This document shows positions 1 to 6,824 of a stretch of 9,452 bases of DNA, one piece after another; position 1 is the stretch's first letter; every line of letters starts with the position of its first letter. The notes below the pieces were generated by a model. That model ran no database searches. It was given only the letters and a program-made list of their open reading frames with translations, and was not told the origin of the DNA. The stretch spans positions 1 through 9,452 of the forward strand of contig CAKVKI010000092.1 of assembly GCA_934754975.1 (NCBI GenBank). Reading direction: 5' to 3'. The position numbers were made by a program, and so were the translations under genes. Source of the DNA: an uncultured Alistipes sp. Its GTDB lineage: Bacteria > Bacteroidota > Bacteroidia > Bacteroidales > Rikenellaceae.

Positions 1-792
1 CCGCAGACCCGATTCGCGGACGGCTTTGACCGCTCCGAGCAGAATCGTGTTGCTCAGGGCGAATATCGCTGTGGGACGGTCGGGCCGGGCCACGGCGAGT
101 TTGGTCTGCAGGTACCCGTTTTCCAGCGAGAAGGCGCCGCCGGTTATGAAAGCCTCGTCCTGCAGTCCCTCCTGTCGGAGCGCATCGAGATAGCCCTGCA
201 CGCGCCGGCGGTTCGGCATCGAATACGGAACGCCCTGGATGCAGGCGATTCTGCGGTGTCCCTTCTGCAGCAGAATCCGGGTCGCCTCCATGCCTCCGCG
301 GTAGTTGTCGGTGCAGACGTATGGCAGCGGGGTTTGTTCGAAGTAGCGGTCCACCAGCATGACGGGCACCGAGCGGTTTACCTTTTCGAGGTAGCCGGGC
401 GTCCGGCCGCAGGGAACGGCCACGATGCCGTCCACCCGGCGCGACAGCATCGTCCGTATACCCTCCTGCTCGTTTTCTTCGCTCTCCATGGTATCGACCA
501 GCATTACCGTATATCCGTGGTTTTTAGCTTCCTGAATGATGACGCTGGCGATGTCGGCGAAATAAGGGTTCGATACCTGCGGAATCAGTAAGCCCAGCGT
601 ATTGGTACGCTTCATGCGCAGTCCTTTCGCCAGAAGGCTCGGCGTGTAGTCGCACCGTTTTGCTTCGGCGAGGATCAGCTCGACGGTCTTCCGGCTGATG
701 CGGTATTTCTCCGCCTGACCGTTCAGCACCCGCGAAACGGTCGATATGGCGAATCCGGTCCGTTTGGATATGGTGACCAGCGTCTCTTTCAT
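1..792 (-). CDS. LacI-family transcriptional regulator, C-terminus cut by window edge
   Basis: This is a DNA-binding repressor or activator of the LacI/GalR family, probably the local regulator of the divergent ribose/nucleoside operon. The frame is open from ATG at 792 to base 1, giving 264 residues; about 70-80 more would be expected beyond the edge. Residues 5-25 form the LacI helix-turn-helix (TISKRTGFAISTVSRVLNG) and residues 50-60 the hinge helix (PSLLAKGLRMK). The periplasmic-binding-protein-like sensor domain then starts at TLGLLIPQVSNPYFA. Residues typical of sugar contact in this fold are visible: the VDR at 147-149, TDNYRGG at 161-167 and FALSN at 244-248. The start is set by the conserved spacing to the helix-turn-helix. 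The effector is not shown by the sequence; ribose or a ribose phosphate is inferred from the neighbours. Family assignment is firm, target assignment moderate. Confidence 0.95.
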   Translation of the reverse strand, partial: MKETLVTISKRTGFAISTVSRVLNGQAEKYRISRKTVELILAEAKRCDYTPSLLAKGLRMKRTNTLGLLIPQVSNPYFADIASVIIQEAKNHGYTVMLVDTMESEENEQEGIRTMLSRRVDGIVAVPCGRTPGYLEKVNRSVPVMLVDRYFEQTPLPYVCTDNYRGGMEATRILLQKGHRRIACIQGVPYSMPNRRRVQGYLDALRQEGLQDEAFITGGAFSLENGYLQTKLAVARPDRPTAIFALSNTILLGAVKAVRESGLR

Positions 793-932
793 GCGGCGTT
801 CTGTTATATTATTTTGTGGATGCCGGAACCCGTTTCCGGTCTTTCCGATCCGTCCTCCAACCTGCTTTCCGGCCTGCGGTCCCGCCTGTCCGAATATGCC
901 GGCGCGGATTGTTGCGCGGTTTTTGTTCCGAA

Positions 933-962
933 CAAAAGTAGCCATTTTTTCGGATGCGGCAA
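933..962 (-). promoter_or_regulatory. Predicted promoter of the LacI-family regulator gene
   Basis: On the minus strand TACTTTTG (940-933) matches the Bacteroidota -7 element TAnnTTTG exactly, and TTG (962-960) lies 19 bp upstream in the -33 position. Transcription would start near 926, leaving a leader of roughly 130 nt before the ATG at 792. The match is by consensus only. Confidence 0.55.
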
Positions 963-1002
963 GAAAATAACGGTATGCGTATGAAAAAATGCCATAAAAA
1001 AG

Positions 1003-1034
1003 TTTGCAATTTTCCTTTATTGTCTTTATACTTG
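1003..1034 (+). promoter_or_regulatory. Predicted promoter of the ribokinase-transporter-hydrolase operon
   Basis: TTTG at 1003-1006 and TATACTTG at 1027-1034 fit the Bacteroidota -33/-7 pair, with 20 bp between them and one mismatch to TAnnTTTG. The start point would be around 1040-1042, immediately before the operator palindrome, and the leader would be about 55 nt. Confidence 0.6.
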
Positions 1035-1043
1035 CATACGTGG

Positions 1044-1063
1044 TTGCGCAAACGATTGCGCAA
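1044..1063. promoter_or_regulatory. LacI-type operator at the operon start
   Basis: TTGCGCAAACGATTGCGCAA is a 20-bp inverted repeat centred on CG at 1053-1054, with a single mismatched pair (A1052/A1055). A central CG flanked by GCAA and TTGC arms is the hallmark of LacI/GalR-family operators. It begins only a few bases after the predicted transcription start, a position that fits repression by blocking initiation or early elongation. The adjacent divergent LacI-family gene is the obvious candidate to bind it; this pairing is inferred. Confidence 0.75.
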
Positions 1064-1095
1064 TGTTGAATATTGAAAACCTGAAATTATAACTT

Positions 1096-2019
1096 ATGGA
1101 AAAAATTGTGATTGTCGGCAGCGCCAATACCGACCTGATCGTTCGGGCCGACCGGATTCCCTCTCCCGGCGAGACCGTACTCGGAGGAGAATTCCGGATC
1201 GTTTCCGGCGGCAAAGGCGCCAATCAGGCCGTCGCCGTCGCGCGGCTGGGCGGCGACGCCCTTTTTGTGGCGCGTATCGGGACCGACCTTTTCGGGGATG
1301 AACTGATGGCCCGCTACACCGCGGAAAAGATGGATACTTCGCATGTCGTCCGCGATTCGCAGGCCCCTTCGGGCGTGGCGCTCATCACGGTCGATAATTC
1401 GGCCGAAAACTGCATCGTCGTGGCTCCCGGAGCGAACGCGCGGCTTTCCAAAAAGGATATCGACGACGTCCGGCCCGAACTGGCGAAGGCCGGCTACCTG
1501 CTGATCCAGCTCGAAATACCGCTCGAAACGGTGGAATACGCGATACAGACGGCCGCGGAACTTGGCGCAAAGGTGATTCTCAATCCGGCGCCTGCGGCGC
1601 AGATCGACGAAAAGTACCTGAAATACGTCTATCTCCTTACCCCCAACGAGTCGGAGTGCGCCCTGCTTACGGGACGTCCTGTGTTGAACGAAACGGATGC
1701 GGCAGCTGCGGCGGAGATGCTGCTGGACAAAGGAGTGAAGAATGTGATCGTGACCTGCGGTTCCCGCGGCGCGGTCGTGAAAAATGCCGATATTTGCACG
1801 GTGGTGCCCGCTTGCCGCGTTTCGGCGGTCGATACGACCGCTGCGGGCGACGTTTTCAACGGTGCGCTGGCTGTGGCGCTGGCAGAAGGAGCGCCGCTGT
1901 TGGACGCTGCGCGTTTCGCAACGCACGCCGCCGCCCTCTCGGTGACCCGCATCGGGGCGCAAAGCTCGATCCCGACGCGCCGTGAGGTGGACGACGCCCG
2001 TTTTGCAGGCAACAGCTGA
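1096..2019 (+). CDS. rbsK: Ribokinase (PfkB family)
   Basis: A 307-residue carbohydrate kinase that transfers phosphate from ATP to ribose, giving ribose 5-phosphate for the pentose phosphate and nucleotide pathways in the cytoplasm. The PfkB N-terminal signature is GGKGANQA at residues 38-45 and the substrate-side start is GSANTDLIVRADRIPSPGET. LNPAPA (162-167) and TPNESE (182-187) are typical of ribokinases. The C-terminal signature DTTAAGD (246-252) has Ala where GAGD kinases have Gly, but the catalytic Asp252 is kept. The full length matches the family. It is the first gene of a rightward operon under a LacI-type operator and is followed after 37 bp by a sugar transporter. No Shine-Dalgarno sequence is seen, only an AT-rich upstream stretch. 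Other PfkB sugars such as deoxyribose cannot be excluded, but ribose fits the GGKGANQA type and the context best. Confidence 0.9.
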   Translation: MEKIVIVGSANTDLIVRADRIPSPGETVLGGEFRIVSGGKGANQAVAVARLGGDALFVARIGTDLFGDELMARYTAEKMDTSHVVRDSQAPSGVALITVDNSAENCIVVAPGANARLSKKDIDDVRPELAKAGYLLIQLEIPLETVEYAIQTAAELGAKVILNPAPAAQIDEKYLKYVYLLTPNESECALLTGRPVLNETDAAAAAEMLLDKGVKNVIVTCGSRGAVVKNADICTVVPACRVSAVDTTAAGDVFNGALAVALAEGAPLLDAARFATHAAALSVTRIGAQSSIPTRREVDDARFAGNS

Positions 2020-2056
2020 TTTGTCGACCGAATGACAACCCTTTAAAACTTCGAAT

Positions 2057-3067
2057 ATGTTTGTAGTAAACAATTATGCGACGGCCGTGATACTCTGTAT
2101 TGTCACGATGCTGTGCTGGGGCTCGTGGGGCAACACCCAGAAACTCGCGGGCAAAACCTGGCGATATGAACTCTTCTATTGGGACTATGTCGTCGGCATG
2201 CTCCTTTTTTCGCTGATCCTCTGCTTTACGCTGGGCAGTATCGGCAGCGAAGGCCGTCCCTTCCTCGAAGACCTCGCGCAGGCTTCGCCCAAAGCCCTCG
2301 GCAGCGTTTTGCTCGGCGGCGTCATCTTCAACGCCTCGAACATCCTGCTTTCCGCCTCCGTGTCACTGGCCGGACTGGCCGTCGCCTTTCCGCTGGGCGT
2401 GGGGCTGGCGTTGGTGCTGGGCGTCGTTATCAATTACATGGGTGCGCCGAAAGGCGATCCCGTGATCCTGTTTCTCGGTGTGGCGTTGATCGTTATCGCC
2501 ATCGTCTGCAACGGAATCGCTTCGGGACGGGTGCAGAAAGAGCCGGGTTCCTCGGCGCAAAACCGCAAAGGAATCCTGCTGGCGGTTCTGGCCGGTGTGC
2601 TGATGTCGTTTTTCTATCGTTTCGTGGCTGCGGCGATGGACCTCGACAACTTCGAATCCCCCACTCCCGGCATGCTGACGCCCTATTCGGCCATCTTTAT
2701 CTTCTCGGTCGGCGTCCTGCTGAGCAACTTCGTTTTCAATACGCTCGTCATGAAGCGTCCTTTCGTCGGAACGCCGGTCGGTTACGGAGAGTATTTCAAG
2801 GGTTCTGCCCGCACCCATATGGTCGGTATCCTGGGCGGCGCAATCTGGTGTCTCGGCACGGCGTTCAGCTATATCGCCGCGGGCAAGGCCGGAGCCGCCA
2901 TTTCCTATGCCCTGGGACAGGGGGCGCCGATGATCGCCGCCGTCTGGGGCGTCTTCGTCTGGAAAGAGTTTCGGGGGGCGAACCGCTCGGTGAACTGGCT
3001 GCTGGCGGTCATGTTCGTCTTCTTTATCCTCGGCCTGGCATGTATCATTCTTTCCGGAGGCAACTGA
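2057..3067 (+). CDS. GRP/DMT-type sugar permease, probable ribose transporter
   Basis: A 336-residue integral inner-membrane protein with about ten predicted helices, near residues 8-25, 40-60, 80-98, 105-127, 134-153, 171-190, 207-230, 257-275, 279-298 and 313-333. The N-terminal CWGSWGNTQKL and YELFYWDY, and the C-terminal GQGAPMIAAVWGVFVWKEF, resemble the glucose/ribose porter (GRP) family of the drug/metabolite transporter superfamily, which includes Staphylococcus GlcU and Lactobacillus RbsU. Such carriers are single-component, proton-coupled sugar importers. Lying between a ribokinase and a nucleoside hydrolase, the likeliest substrate is free ribose released in the periplasm. It starts 37 bp after the kinase stop and ends 9 bp before the hydrolase ATG, so it belongs to the same transcript. 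The family call is good; a substrate of intact nucleoside or another pentose is possible. Confidence 0.8.
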   Translation: MFVVNNYATAVILCIVTMLCWGSWGNTQKLAGKTWRYELFYWDYVVGMLLFSLILCFTLGSIGSEGRPFLEDLAQASPKALGSVLLGGVIFNASNILLSASVSLAGLAVAFPLGVGLALVLGVVINYMGAPKGDPVILFLGVALIVIAIVCNGIASGRVQKEPGSSAQNRKGILLAVLAGVLMSFFYRFVAAAMDLDNFESPTPGMLTPYSAIFIFSVGVLLSNFVFNTLVMKRPFVGTPVGYGEYFKGSARTHMVGILGGAIWCLGTAFSYIAAGKAGAAISYALGQGAPMIAAVWGVFVWKEFRGANRSVNWLLAVMFVFFILGLACIILSGGN

Positions 3068-3076
3068 TAACCTGAA

Positions 3077-4075
3077 ATGATGAAGAAACTTTTGATTCTG
3101 GCGGCGCTTGCCGCCCTCTGTACGCCGGCGGTCCGGGCGCAGGAAGCGTCCGCCGCACCTCTGCGGGTGATTTTCGATACCGACATGGGCAACGACGTGG
3201 ACGACCCGCTGGCGCTCGACATGCTCTACAAGGCGATGGACCGGGGCGAAATCAGCCTGCTCGGCATCCTCAGCAGCAAAGACACCGAATTCTCGCCCCG
3301 TTATATAGATATGATGAATACGTGGTACGGTTATCCCGAACTTCCCGTCGGAAAGGTTCGTGATGGCGTGGTACTCAAACGCGACGATTACGCACGCGCC
3401 GTCTGCGAGTCGGACCTCTTCCCCCGCAGCCGCAGGGACCGGGAGTACGGCGATCCCGTAACCCTTTACCGCCGCCTGCTGGCCGAAAGTCCCGACAGTT
3501 CGGTCGTGGTCGTCTCCGTCGGTTTCTCGACCAATCTCGGCCGCCTGCTGGAGAGCCGGGGCGACAAATATTCGCCGCTGGACGGTATCGAACTGGTAAA
3601 GCGCAAAGTGAAATTCTGTTCGGTGATGGGCGGCAGTTTCGGCGACAAGCCCCGTGCCGAATACAATATCGTGAACGACATTCTCAACGCCAAACGGCTT
3701 TTCGCGCTTTGCTCCGTACCCGTTGCGGTCGTGTCGCTCGAATTGGGCAAGACGGTGAATTATCCCGGGGCCAGCATCGAAACCGATTTTACGTGGGCTG
3801 AAAAACATCCGATGGTCGAGGGCTACAAAGCCTATCGCAAGATGCCTTACGACCGTCCTACATGGGATATGATGTCGGTGCTGTATGTCCTGCGTCCCGA
3901 AATGTTCGGGGTGTCCGAACCGGGGATCGTTTGCGTGGACGATCAGGGATACACTTATTTTACGCCCACGCCGCGCGGAAAACATACGCTGCTCTCCCTG
4001 ACGCCCGGACAGCAGGATGCCGTCCTGGAGTTCTTTGTGAGAGAGTTGTCGTCGAAGCCTGCGAAGTACAGGTAG
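3077..4075 (+). CDS. Secreted inosine-uridine-type nucleoside hydrolase
   Basis: A 332-residue N-ribohydrolase that should split ribonucleosides into base and ribose. Residues 1-21 are a signal peptide (MMKK, hydrophobic core, then AVRA before Gln22), so it acts in the periplasm or outside; there is no good lipobox. The Asp cluster is DTDMGNDVDDPLAL at 34-47, the calcium and ribose site, with one more residue between Asp pairs than the classical DTDPGxDD. STNLG at 151-155 matches the family's TNLA region, and AEYNIVND at 194-201 matches the AEFN ribose-binding motif. Near the C-terminus TWDMMSVLY (262-270) keeps the calcium-binding Asp264 but has Trp263 where the classical HDP motif has the catalytic His. 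Two ATGs are in tandem (3077 and 3080), and either could be the start. Last gene of the operon, just before a terminator. Base specificity cannot be read from the sequence. Confidence 0.85.
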   Translation: MMKKLLILAALAALCTPAVRAQEASAAPLRVIFDTDMGNDVDDPLALDMLYKAMDRGEISLLGILSSKDTEFSPRYIDMMNTWYGYPELPVGKVRDGVVLKRDDYARAVCESDLFPRSRRDREYGDPVTLYRRLLAESPDSSVVVVSVGFSTNLGRLLESRGDKYSPLDGIELVKRKVKFCSVMGGSFGDKPRAEYNIVNDILNAKRLFALCSVPVAVVSLELGKTVNYPGASIETDFTWAEKHPMVEGYKAYRKMPYDRPTWDMMSVLYVLRPEMFGVSEPGIVCVDDQGYTYFTPTPRGKHTLLSLTPGQQDAVLEFFVRELSSKPAKYR

Positions 4076-4112
4076 GTACCCGTACGCCTCACTCCCTTTA
4101 GTGGGCCTTTTA

Positions 4113-4151
4113 ACAAAAGAAGCCGGAGTCTCAGACTCCGGCTTCTTTTGT
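4113..4151. terminator. Bidirectional intrinsic terminator
   Basis: A perfect 18-bp inverted repeat (4113-4130 with 4134-4151) around the 3-nt loop TCA lies between two convergent genes. The GC-rich inner stem (GCCGGAGTC/GACTCCGGC) is flanked by AAAAGAA and TTCTTTT, so either transcript ends its hairpin in a U-rich run. A weaker upstream hairpin (4088-4093 with 4100-4105, including one G-T pair), followed by CCTTTT, could help terminate the rightward transcript. Confidence 0.9.
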
Positions 4152-4188
4152 GTTCGGGGCTCGGGGTCCCCGTATGCGGTCCGCCGCC

Positions 4189-5259
4189 CTACCTCACCCG
4201 CAGCGAGCGGCCGATGCGCAGTACCGTGGTCGATTTGATGTTGTTCATGCGGCAGATGTTGTTCACCGTCGTGCCGTATCTGCGGGCTATTGCGCCCAGC
4301 GTGTCGCCCGATTTGATGCGGTGATACTGCATGGCGGCCTTTTCGGCGGCCTCCTTCTTGTCCTGCTCCTCGTTGGCGATTTCGTCGTCGAAATCCTGCC
4401 CGGCGTTCGAATAGATGCTGAAGAACGACTTTTTCAGCAGGAACGTTTCGCGGCTCAGTATGCCGTTCTTGAAGTCGATCAACCGCTCGGGGTCGAACGA
4501 CTGGCCGTAATAGCGCGTCTCGAAATGCAGGTGCGGCCCCGTCGAGCGTCCCGTCGAACCGCCCAGGCCGATGATCTGTCCGGCTTCGACCCATTGGTTC
4601 GGCTCTACCATGCGTTCCGAAAGATGGCCGTAATAGGTCTCCAGTCCGTTGTCGTGGCGGATGATGACCAGATTGCCGTATCCGCCTTTGTTATACTCCG
4701 AAATCCGCACCCGGCCGCAGAACGTGGCGTAAACCGGATCGCCCATCTTGAGCGGCAGATCGACGCCCTGATGCTGGCGGCGACGGCGCGGACCGTACTT
4801 GCCGCGCGGATGCACCGAACCCTGATACGGGCAGTGGTAGCTCGTCAGCGAGTCGATCAGGTCGATGACCACCGATTTGGGCATCGACGACATATCCGCG
4901 TCCTTGTAGGGGAAGAGCGTCTTCGTGTCCCAGTATTTCTCGAAAATAGTACTGTCCTTGGCTACCTCGCGGTTCCGGACATACTTCCAGGTGTTGTTGC
5001 TGTAAAGTACCACCTGTACTGCGTCGTTGCCCGAATCGAGCGTATCGAGGGCTACGACGTCGTTGGTGTCGAAAATCGACTCGATGTGCTTGGGGGCCAG
5101 GCGCAGGCGCAGCGCGGCGATGGAATCCACCGCTGCGGCCTCTTCGGGCGACAGGGCCGCGATATGCAGCGAATCGGTTTGGGTCTCGGCCTGGGGTTCG
5201 GCGGCCGTGGCCGTGAGCGCCGCAACGGCGGCCATGCATGTAAGGCAGTATTTTTTCAT
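4189..5259 (-). CDS. Secreted LysM/M23 peptidoglycan metallopeptidase
   Basis: A 356-residue cell-wall hydrolase acting in the periplasm. Residues 1-20 form a signal peptide (MKKYC, then a hydrophobic stretch ending TATAA). Residues 21-155 show no domain I recognise. The M23 (LytM-type) domain spans about 160-260, with a complete zinc site: HQGVD (His163, Asp167) and the HLH of GPHLHFE (243-245), plus YYGHL with His212. A charged linker at 286-312 leads to a C-terminal LysM peptidoglycan-binding domain at 312-356 (YHRIKSGDTLGAIARRYGTTVNNICRMNN). Since all catalytic residues are kept, it is probably an active endopeptidase cutting stem-peptide crosslinks rather than a degenerate activator. It is the last gene of the leftward operon, 7 bp after the DUF3109 stop, and shares the cell-wall theme with ddl upstream. 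Confidence 0.92.
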   Translation of the reverse strand: MKKYCLTCMAAVAALTATAAEPQAETQTDSLHIAALSPEEAAAVDSIAALRLRLAPKHIESIFDTNDVVALDTLDSGNDAVQVVLYSNNTWKYVRNREVAKDSTIFEKYWDTKTLFPYKDADMSSMPKSVVIDLIDSLTSYHCPYQGSVHPRGKYGPRRRRQHQGVDLPLKMGDPVYATFCGRVRISEYNKGGYGNLVIIRHDNGLETYYGHLSERMVEPNQWVEAGQIIGLGGSTGRSTGPHLHFETRYYGQSFDPERLIDFKNGILSRETFLLKKSFFSIYSNAGQDFDDEIANEEQDKKEAAEKAAMQYHRIKSGDTLGAIARRYGTTVNNICRMNNIKSTTVLRIGRSLRVR

Positions 5260-5266
5260 ACGAAGT

Positions 5267-5839
5267 CTATTGTTGTCTGATAAATTCTTCGGCGGCTTCC
5301 AGCGCCTTGTAAAATTCTTCGCCGAACCGTCGCACTATCGGCTCCCTGAGCGCTTTGTAGACCGGGATTCCCAGCTTTCGCCCGCACTCGCGCGCCGGGG
5401 CGCAGACCGCCCAGCGGTGATAGTTCAACCCTACCGTGCCGTTCGAAAACTGCACGACCCGGATCGGATAGAGGTGGCACGAAATCGGCTTGCGGAATGG
5501 CGTTTTGCCCTCCATCCACGCCTTCTCGACCGCGCAGAGCGTAATGCCGTTTTCCTGGTAGGTATAGGCGCACTCCGCGTCATTGACCAGCGGCGTTGTC
5601 AGGTCCCCGTCTTCGTCCACGACCATAAAGCCCTGCCGCTCCACTGCTTCGATGCCTTCGGGCGTCATGTAGGGCTTGTAGGCCTCGTATTCGCGTTCGA
5701 GAATATCGACCTCCTCCGCTTCGAGCGGCGCTCCGGCGTTGCCCTCGACACAGCAGATGCCCTTGCAGGCCGCGATGTCGCAGGCGAAGCATTCGCGCAG
5801 CAGGTCGGCGCTTACGATTTTGTCGTCTATCTCGATCAT
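5267..5839 (-). CDS. Cysteine-rich DUF3109 family protein
   Basis: A 190-residue cytoplasmic protein of unknown function, resembling the Bacteroidota DUF3109 family. It has no signal peptide or membrane helix. Ten cysteines are present; five are clustered near the N-terminus as CFACDIAACKGICC (17, 20, 25, 29, 30), and the others are at 90, 102, 121 (SCHLYPIR), 146 and 152. The pattern recalls the YkgJ-like CxxCxxxCC proteins thought to bind zinc or an iron-sulfur cluster; this is an inference. The start MIEIDDKIVSADLL is chosen because its ATG overlaps the ddl stop (ATGA, 5839-5836), typical of coupled genes. An in-frame upstream ATG at 6022 would place 60 residues inside ddl and is rejected. 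Confidence 0.85.
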   Translation of the reverse strand: MIEIDDKIVSADLLRECFACDIAACKGICCVEGNAGAPLEAEEVDILEREYEAYKPYMTPEGIEAVERQGFMVVDEDGDLTTPLVNDAECAYTYQENGITLCAVEKAWMEGKTPFRKPISCHLYPIRVVQFSNGTVGLNYHRWAVCAPARECGRKLGIPVYKALREPIVRRFGEEFYKALEAAEEFIRQQ

Positions 5840-6822
5840 TTGCGGCAGGTGTCGGCGATAACGAGGTCGAACATCTCCCCCAGCGTCATGCCCATGGCCT
5901 TCGCCTGCTTGGGCACGATGCTTCCCGCACTCATGCCGGGAATGGAGTTGATCTCTATCATATAGGGTTTGCCTTCGGGCGTGACGATGAAATCGACGCG
6001 CACTACGCCCGAACAACGGCACGCTTTATAGGCGATGCGTGTCATGCGGTGCAGTTCTTCGGCGATCTCGGGTGCGATCTGCGCCGGAGTTATTTCGTCC
6101 GAATACCCTTCGGTATATTTGGCCTGGTAGTCGAAAAAATCCTTTTTTGAGACGATTTCCGTGATCGGGAACAGATACTCCTTACCTCCCGCCACCATCA
6201 TGCCGCAGCCCATTTCGCGGCCTTTGATACACTCTTCGATCAGCACTTCGTCGCTCTGGGCGAAGGCCGCTTCGACGGCGGGCAGTACCTCTTCGCGCGA
6301 GTGGACTTTCGTTACGCCGAACGAACTGCCGCTGGCGTTTGGCTTGATGAAAAGCGGAAGCCCGAATTCGGCGATTACTTTGTCCGGGTCTACGGTCTCG
6401 CCCTTGCAGAGGAAAATCTCGCGGGCGAGGTTGATGCCGCGGCCCGCCACGGTGCGCTTGGTCGTGATTTTGTCGAACGTAATGACCGACGAGGTCATCG
6501 AGCATGACGAATAGGGAACGCCCATCATATCCAGGTAACCCTGCAGCCTGCCGTCCTCGCCGGGCGTGCCGTGGATGATGATCAGCGCATAGTCGAAAAC
6601 CTTGCGTTCGCCCTCCACCGTCAGCGAGAAGTCGTTTTTGTCCACCTGCCATTGGCGGCCGTCGGGGGCCGTGTAGTGCCAGTCGCGGTGGTGGAGGTCT
6701 ATGACCGTAATGTCGTATTTTTCGTGGTCCAGCGCCGATTCGATCTGCGCGGCGCTCTGAAGCGCGATTTCCCGTTCGGGAGAATCGCCGCCCGCCATGA
6801 GGGCAATCTTCAAACGTGTCAT
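5836..6822 (-). CDS. ddl: D-alanine--D-alanine ligase
   Basis: A 328-residue ATP-grasp ligase that joins two D-alanines for the peptidoglycan stem peptide, in the cytoplasm. The N-terminal GGDSPEREIAL (11-21) carries the family's first D-Ala site Glu. HGTPGEDG (84-91), the ATP-grasp segment KPNASGSSFGV (160-170), RVDFIV (275-280) and EINSIPGMS (290-298) follow in the usual order. In the omega loop, AKY (234-236) has the Tyr linked to dipeptide rather than D-Ala-D-lactate synthesis, so this is not a vancomycin-resistance ligase. The start MTRLKIALMAGG gives the normal length and lies 2 bp after the nadD stop; upstream in-frame starts run through nadD and lack conserved sequence. It overlaps the DUF3109 start by 4 bp. 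Confidence 0.95.
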   Translation of the reverse strand: MTRLKIALMAGGDSPEREIALQSAAQIESALDHEKYDITVIDLHHRDWHYTAPDGRQWQVDKNDFSLTVEGERKVFDYALIIIHGTPGEDGRLQGYLDMMGVPYSSCSMTSSVITFDKITTKRTVAGRGINLAREIFLCKGETVDPDKVIAEFGLPLFIKPNASGSSFGVTKVHSREEVLPAVEAAFAQSDEVLIEECIKGREMGCGMMVAGGKEYLFPITEIVSKKDFFDYQAKYTEGYSDEITPAQIAPEIAEELHRMTRIAYKACRCSGVVRVDFIVTPEGKPYMIEINSIPGMSAGSIVPKQAKAMGMTLGEMFDLVIADTCRK

Positions 6823-6824
6823 TG

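Larger units (their letters stand above)
793..1095. other. Divergent control region between regulator and ribose operon
   Basis: This 303-bp gap holds no credible gene. It contains outward promoters for both flanking genes, a LacI-type operator at the start of the rightward operon, a second palindrome over the regulator promoter, and a small inverted repeat (CCGGAA at 823-828 with TTCCGG at 834-839) in the predicted leader of the regulator. The part from 940 to 1035 is clearly more AT-rich than the coding sequence around it, as expected of a promoter region. Short open frames crossing it have low-complexity, arginine-rich translations and are not supported as genes. Confidence 0.8.

Noticed and set aside
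823..839. CCGGAA/TTCCGG hairpin as a terminator or riboswitch
   Set aside because: The stem is only 6 bp, has no U-run, and lies in the regulator leader; too weak to name a function.
1831..1851. Altered GAGD motif (DTTAAGD) in ribokinase as a sign of lost activity
   Set aside because: The catalytic Asp is present, and Ala for Gly at this place occurs in functional PfkB kinases.
1087..2073. 328-codon minus-strand frame over ribokinase
   Set aside because: It is the antisense shadow of rbsK, covering its operator-proximal start, and its translation shows no recognisable motif.
3077..3139. Lipoprotein signal for the nucleoside hydrolase
   Set aside because: The only Cys in the region follows AAL, which lacks the small residue before Cys; AVRA before Gln fits signal peptidase I better.
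2363..4594. 743-codon open frame on the minus strand
   Set aside because: It is antisense to the transporter, the hydrolase and part of the peptidase, and runs through the bidirectional terminator. Its Arg/His/Gln-rich translation matches no family I know; GC-rich third positions of the real genes remove stops in this frame.
4150..5280. 376-codon plus-strand frame over the M23 gene
   Set aside because: It is a shadow of a gene whose own frame has a signal peptide, zinc ligands and LysM domain.
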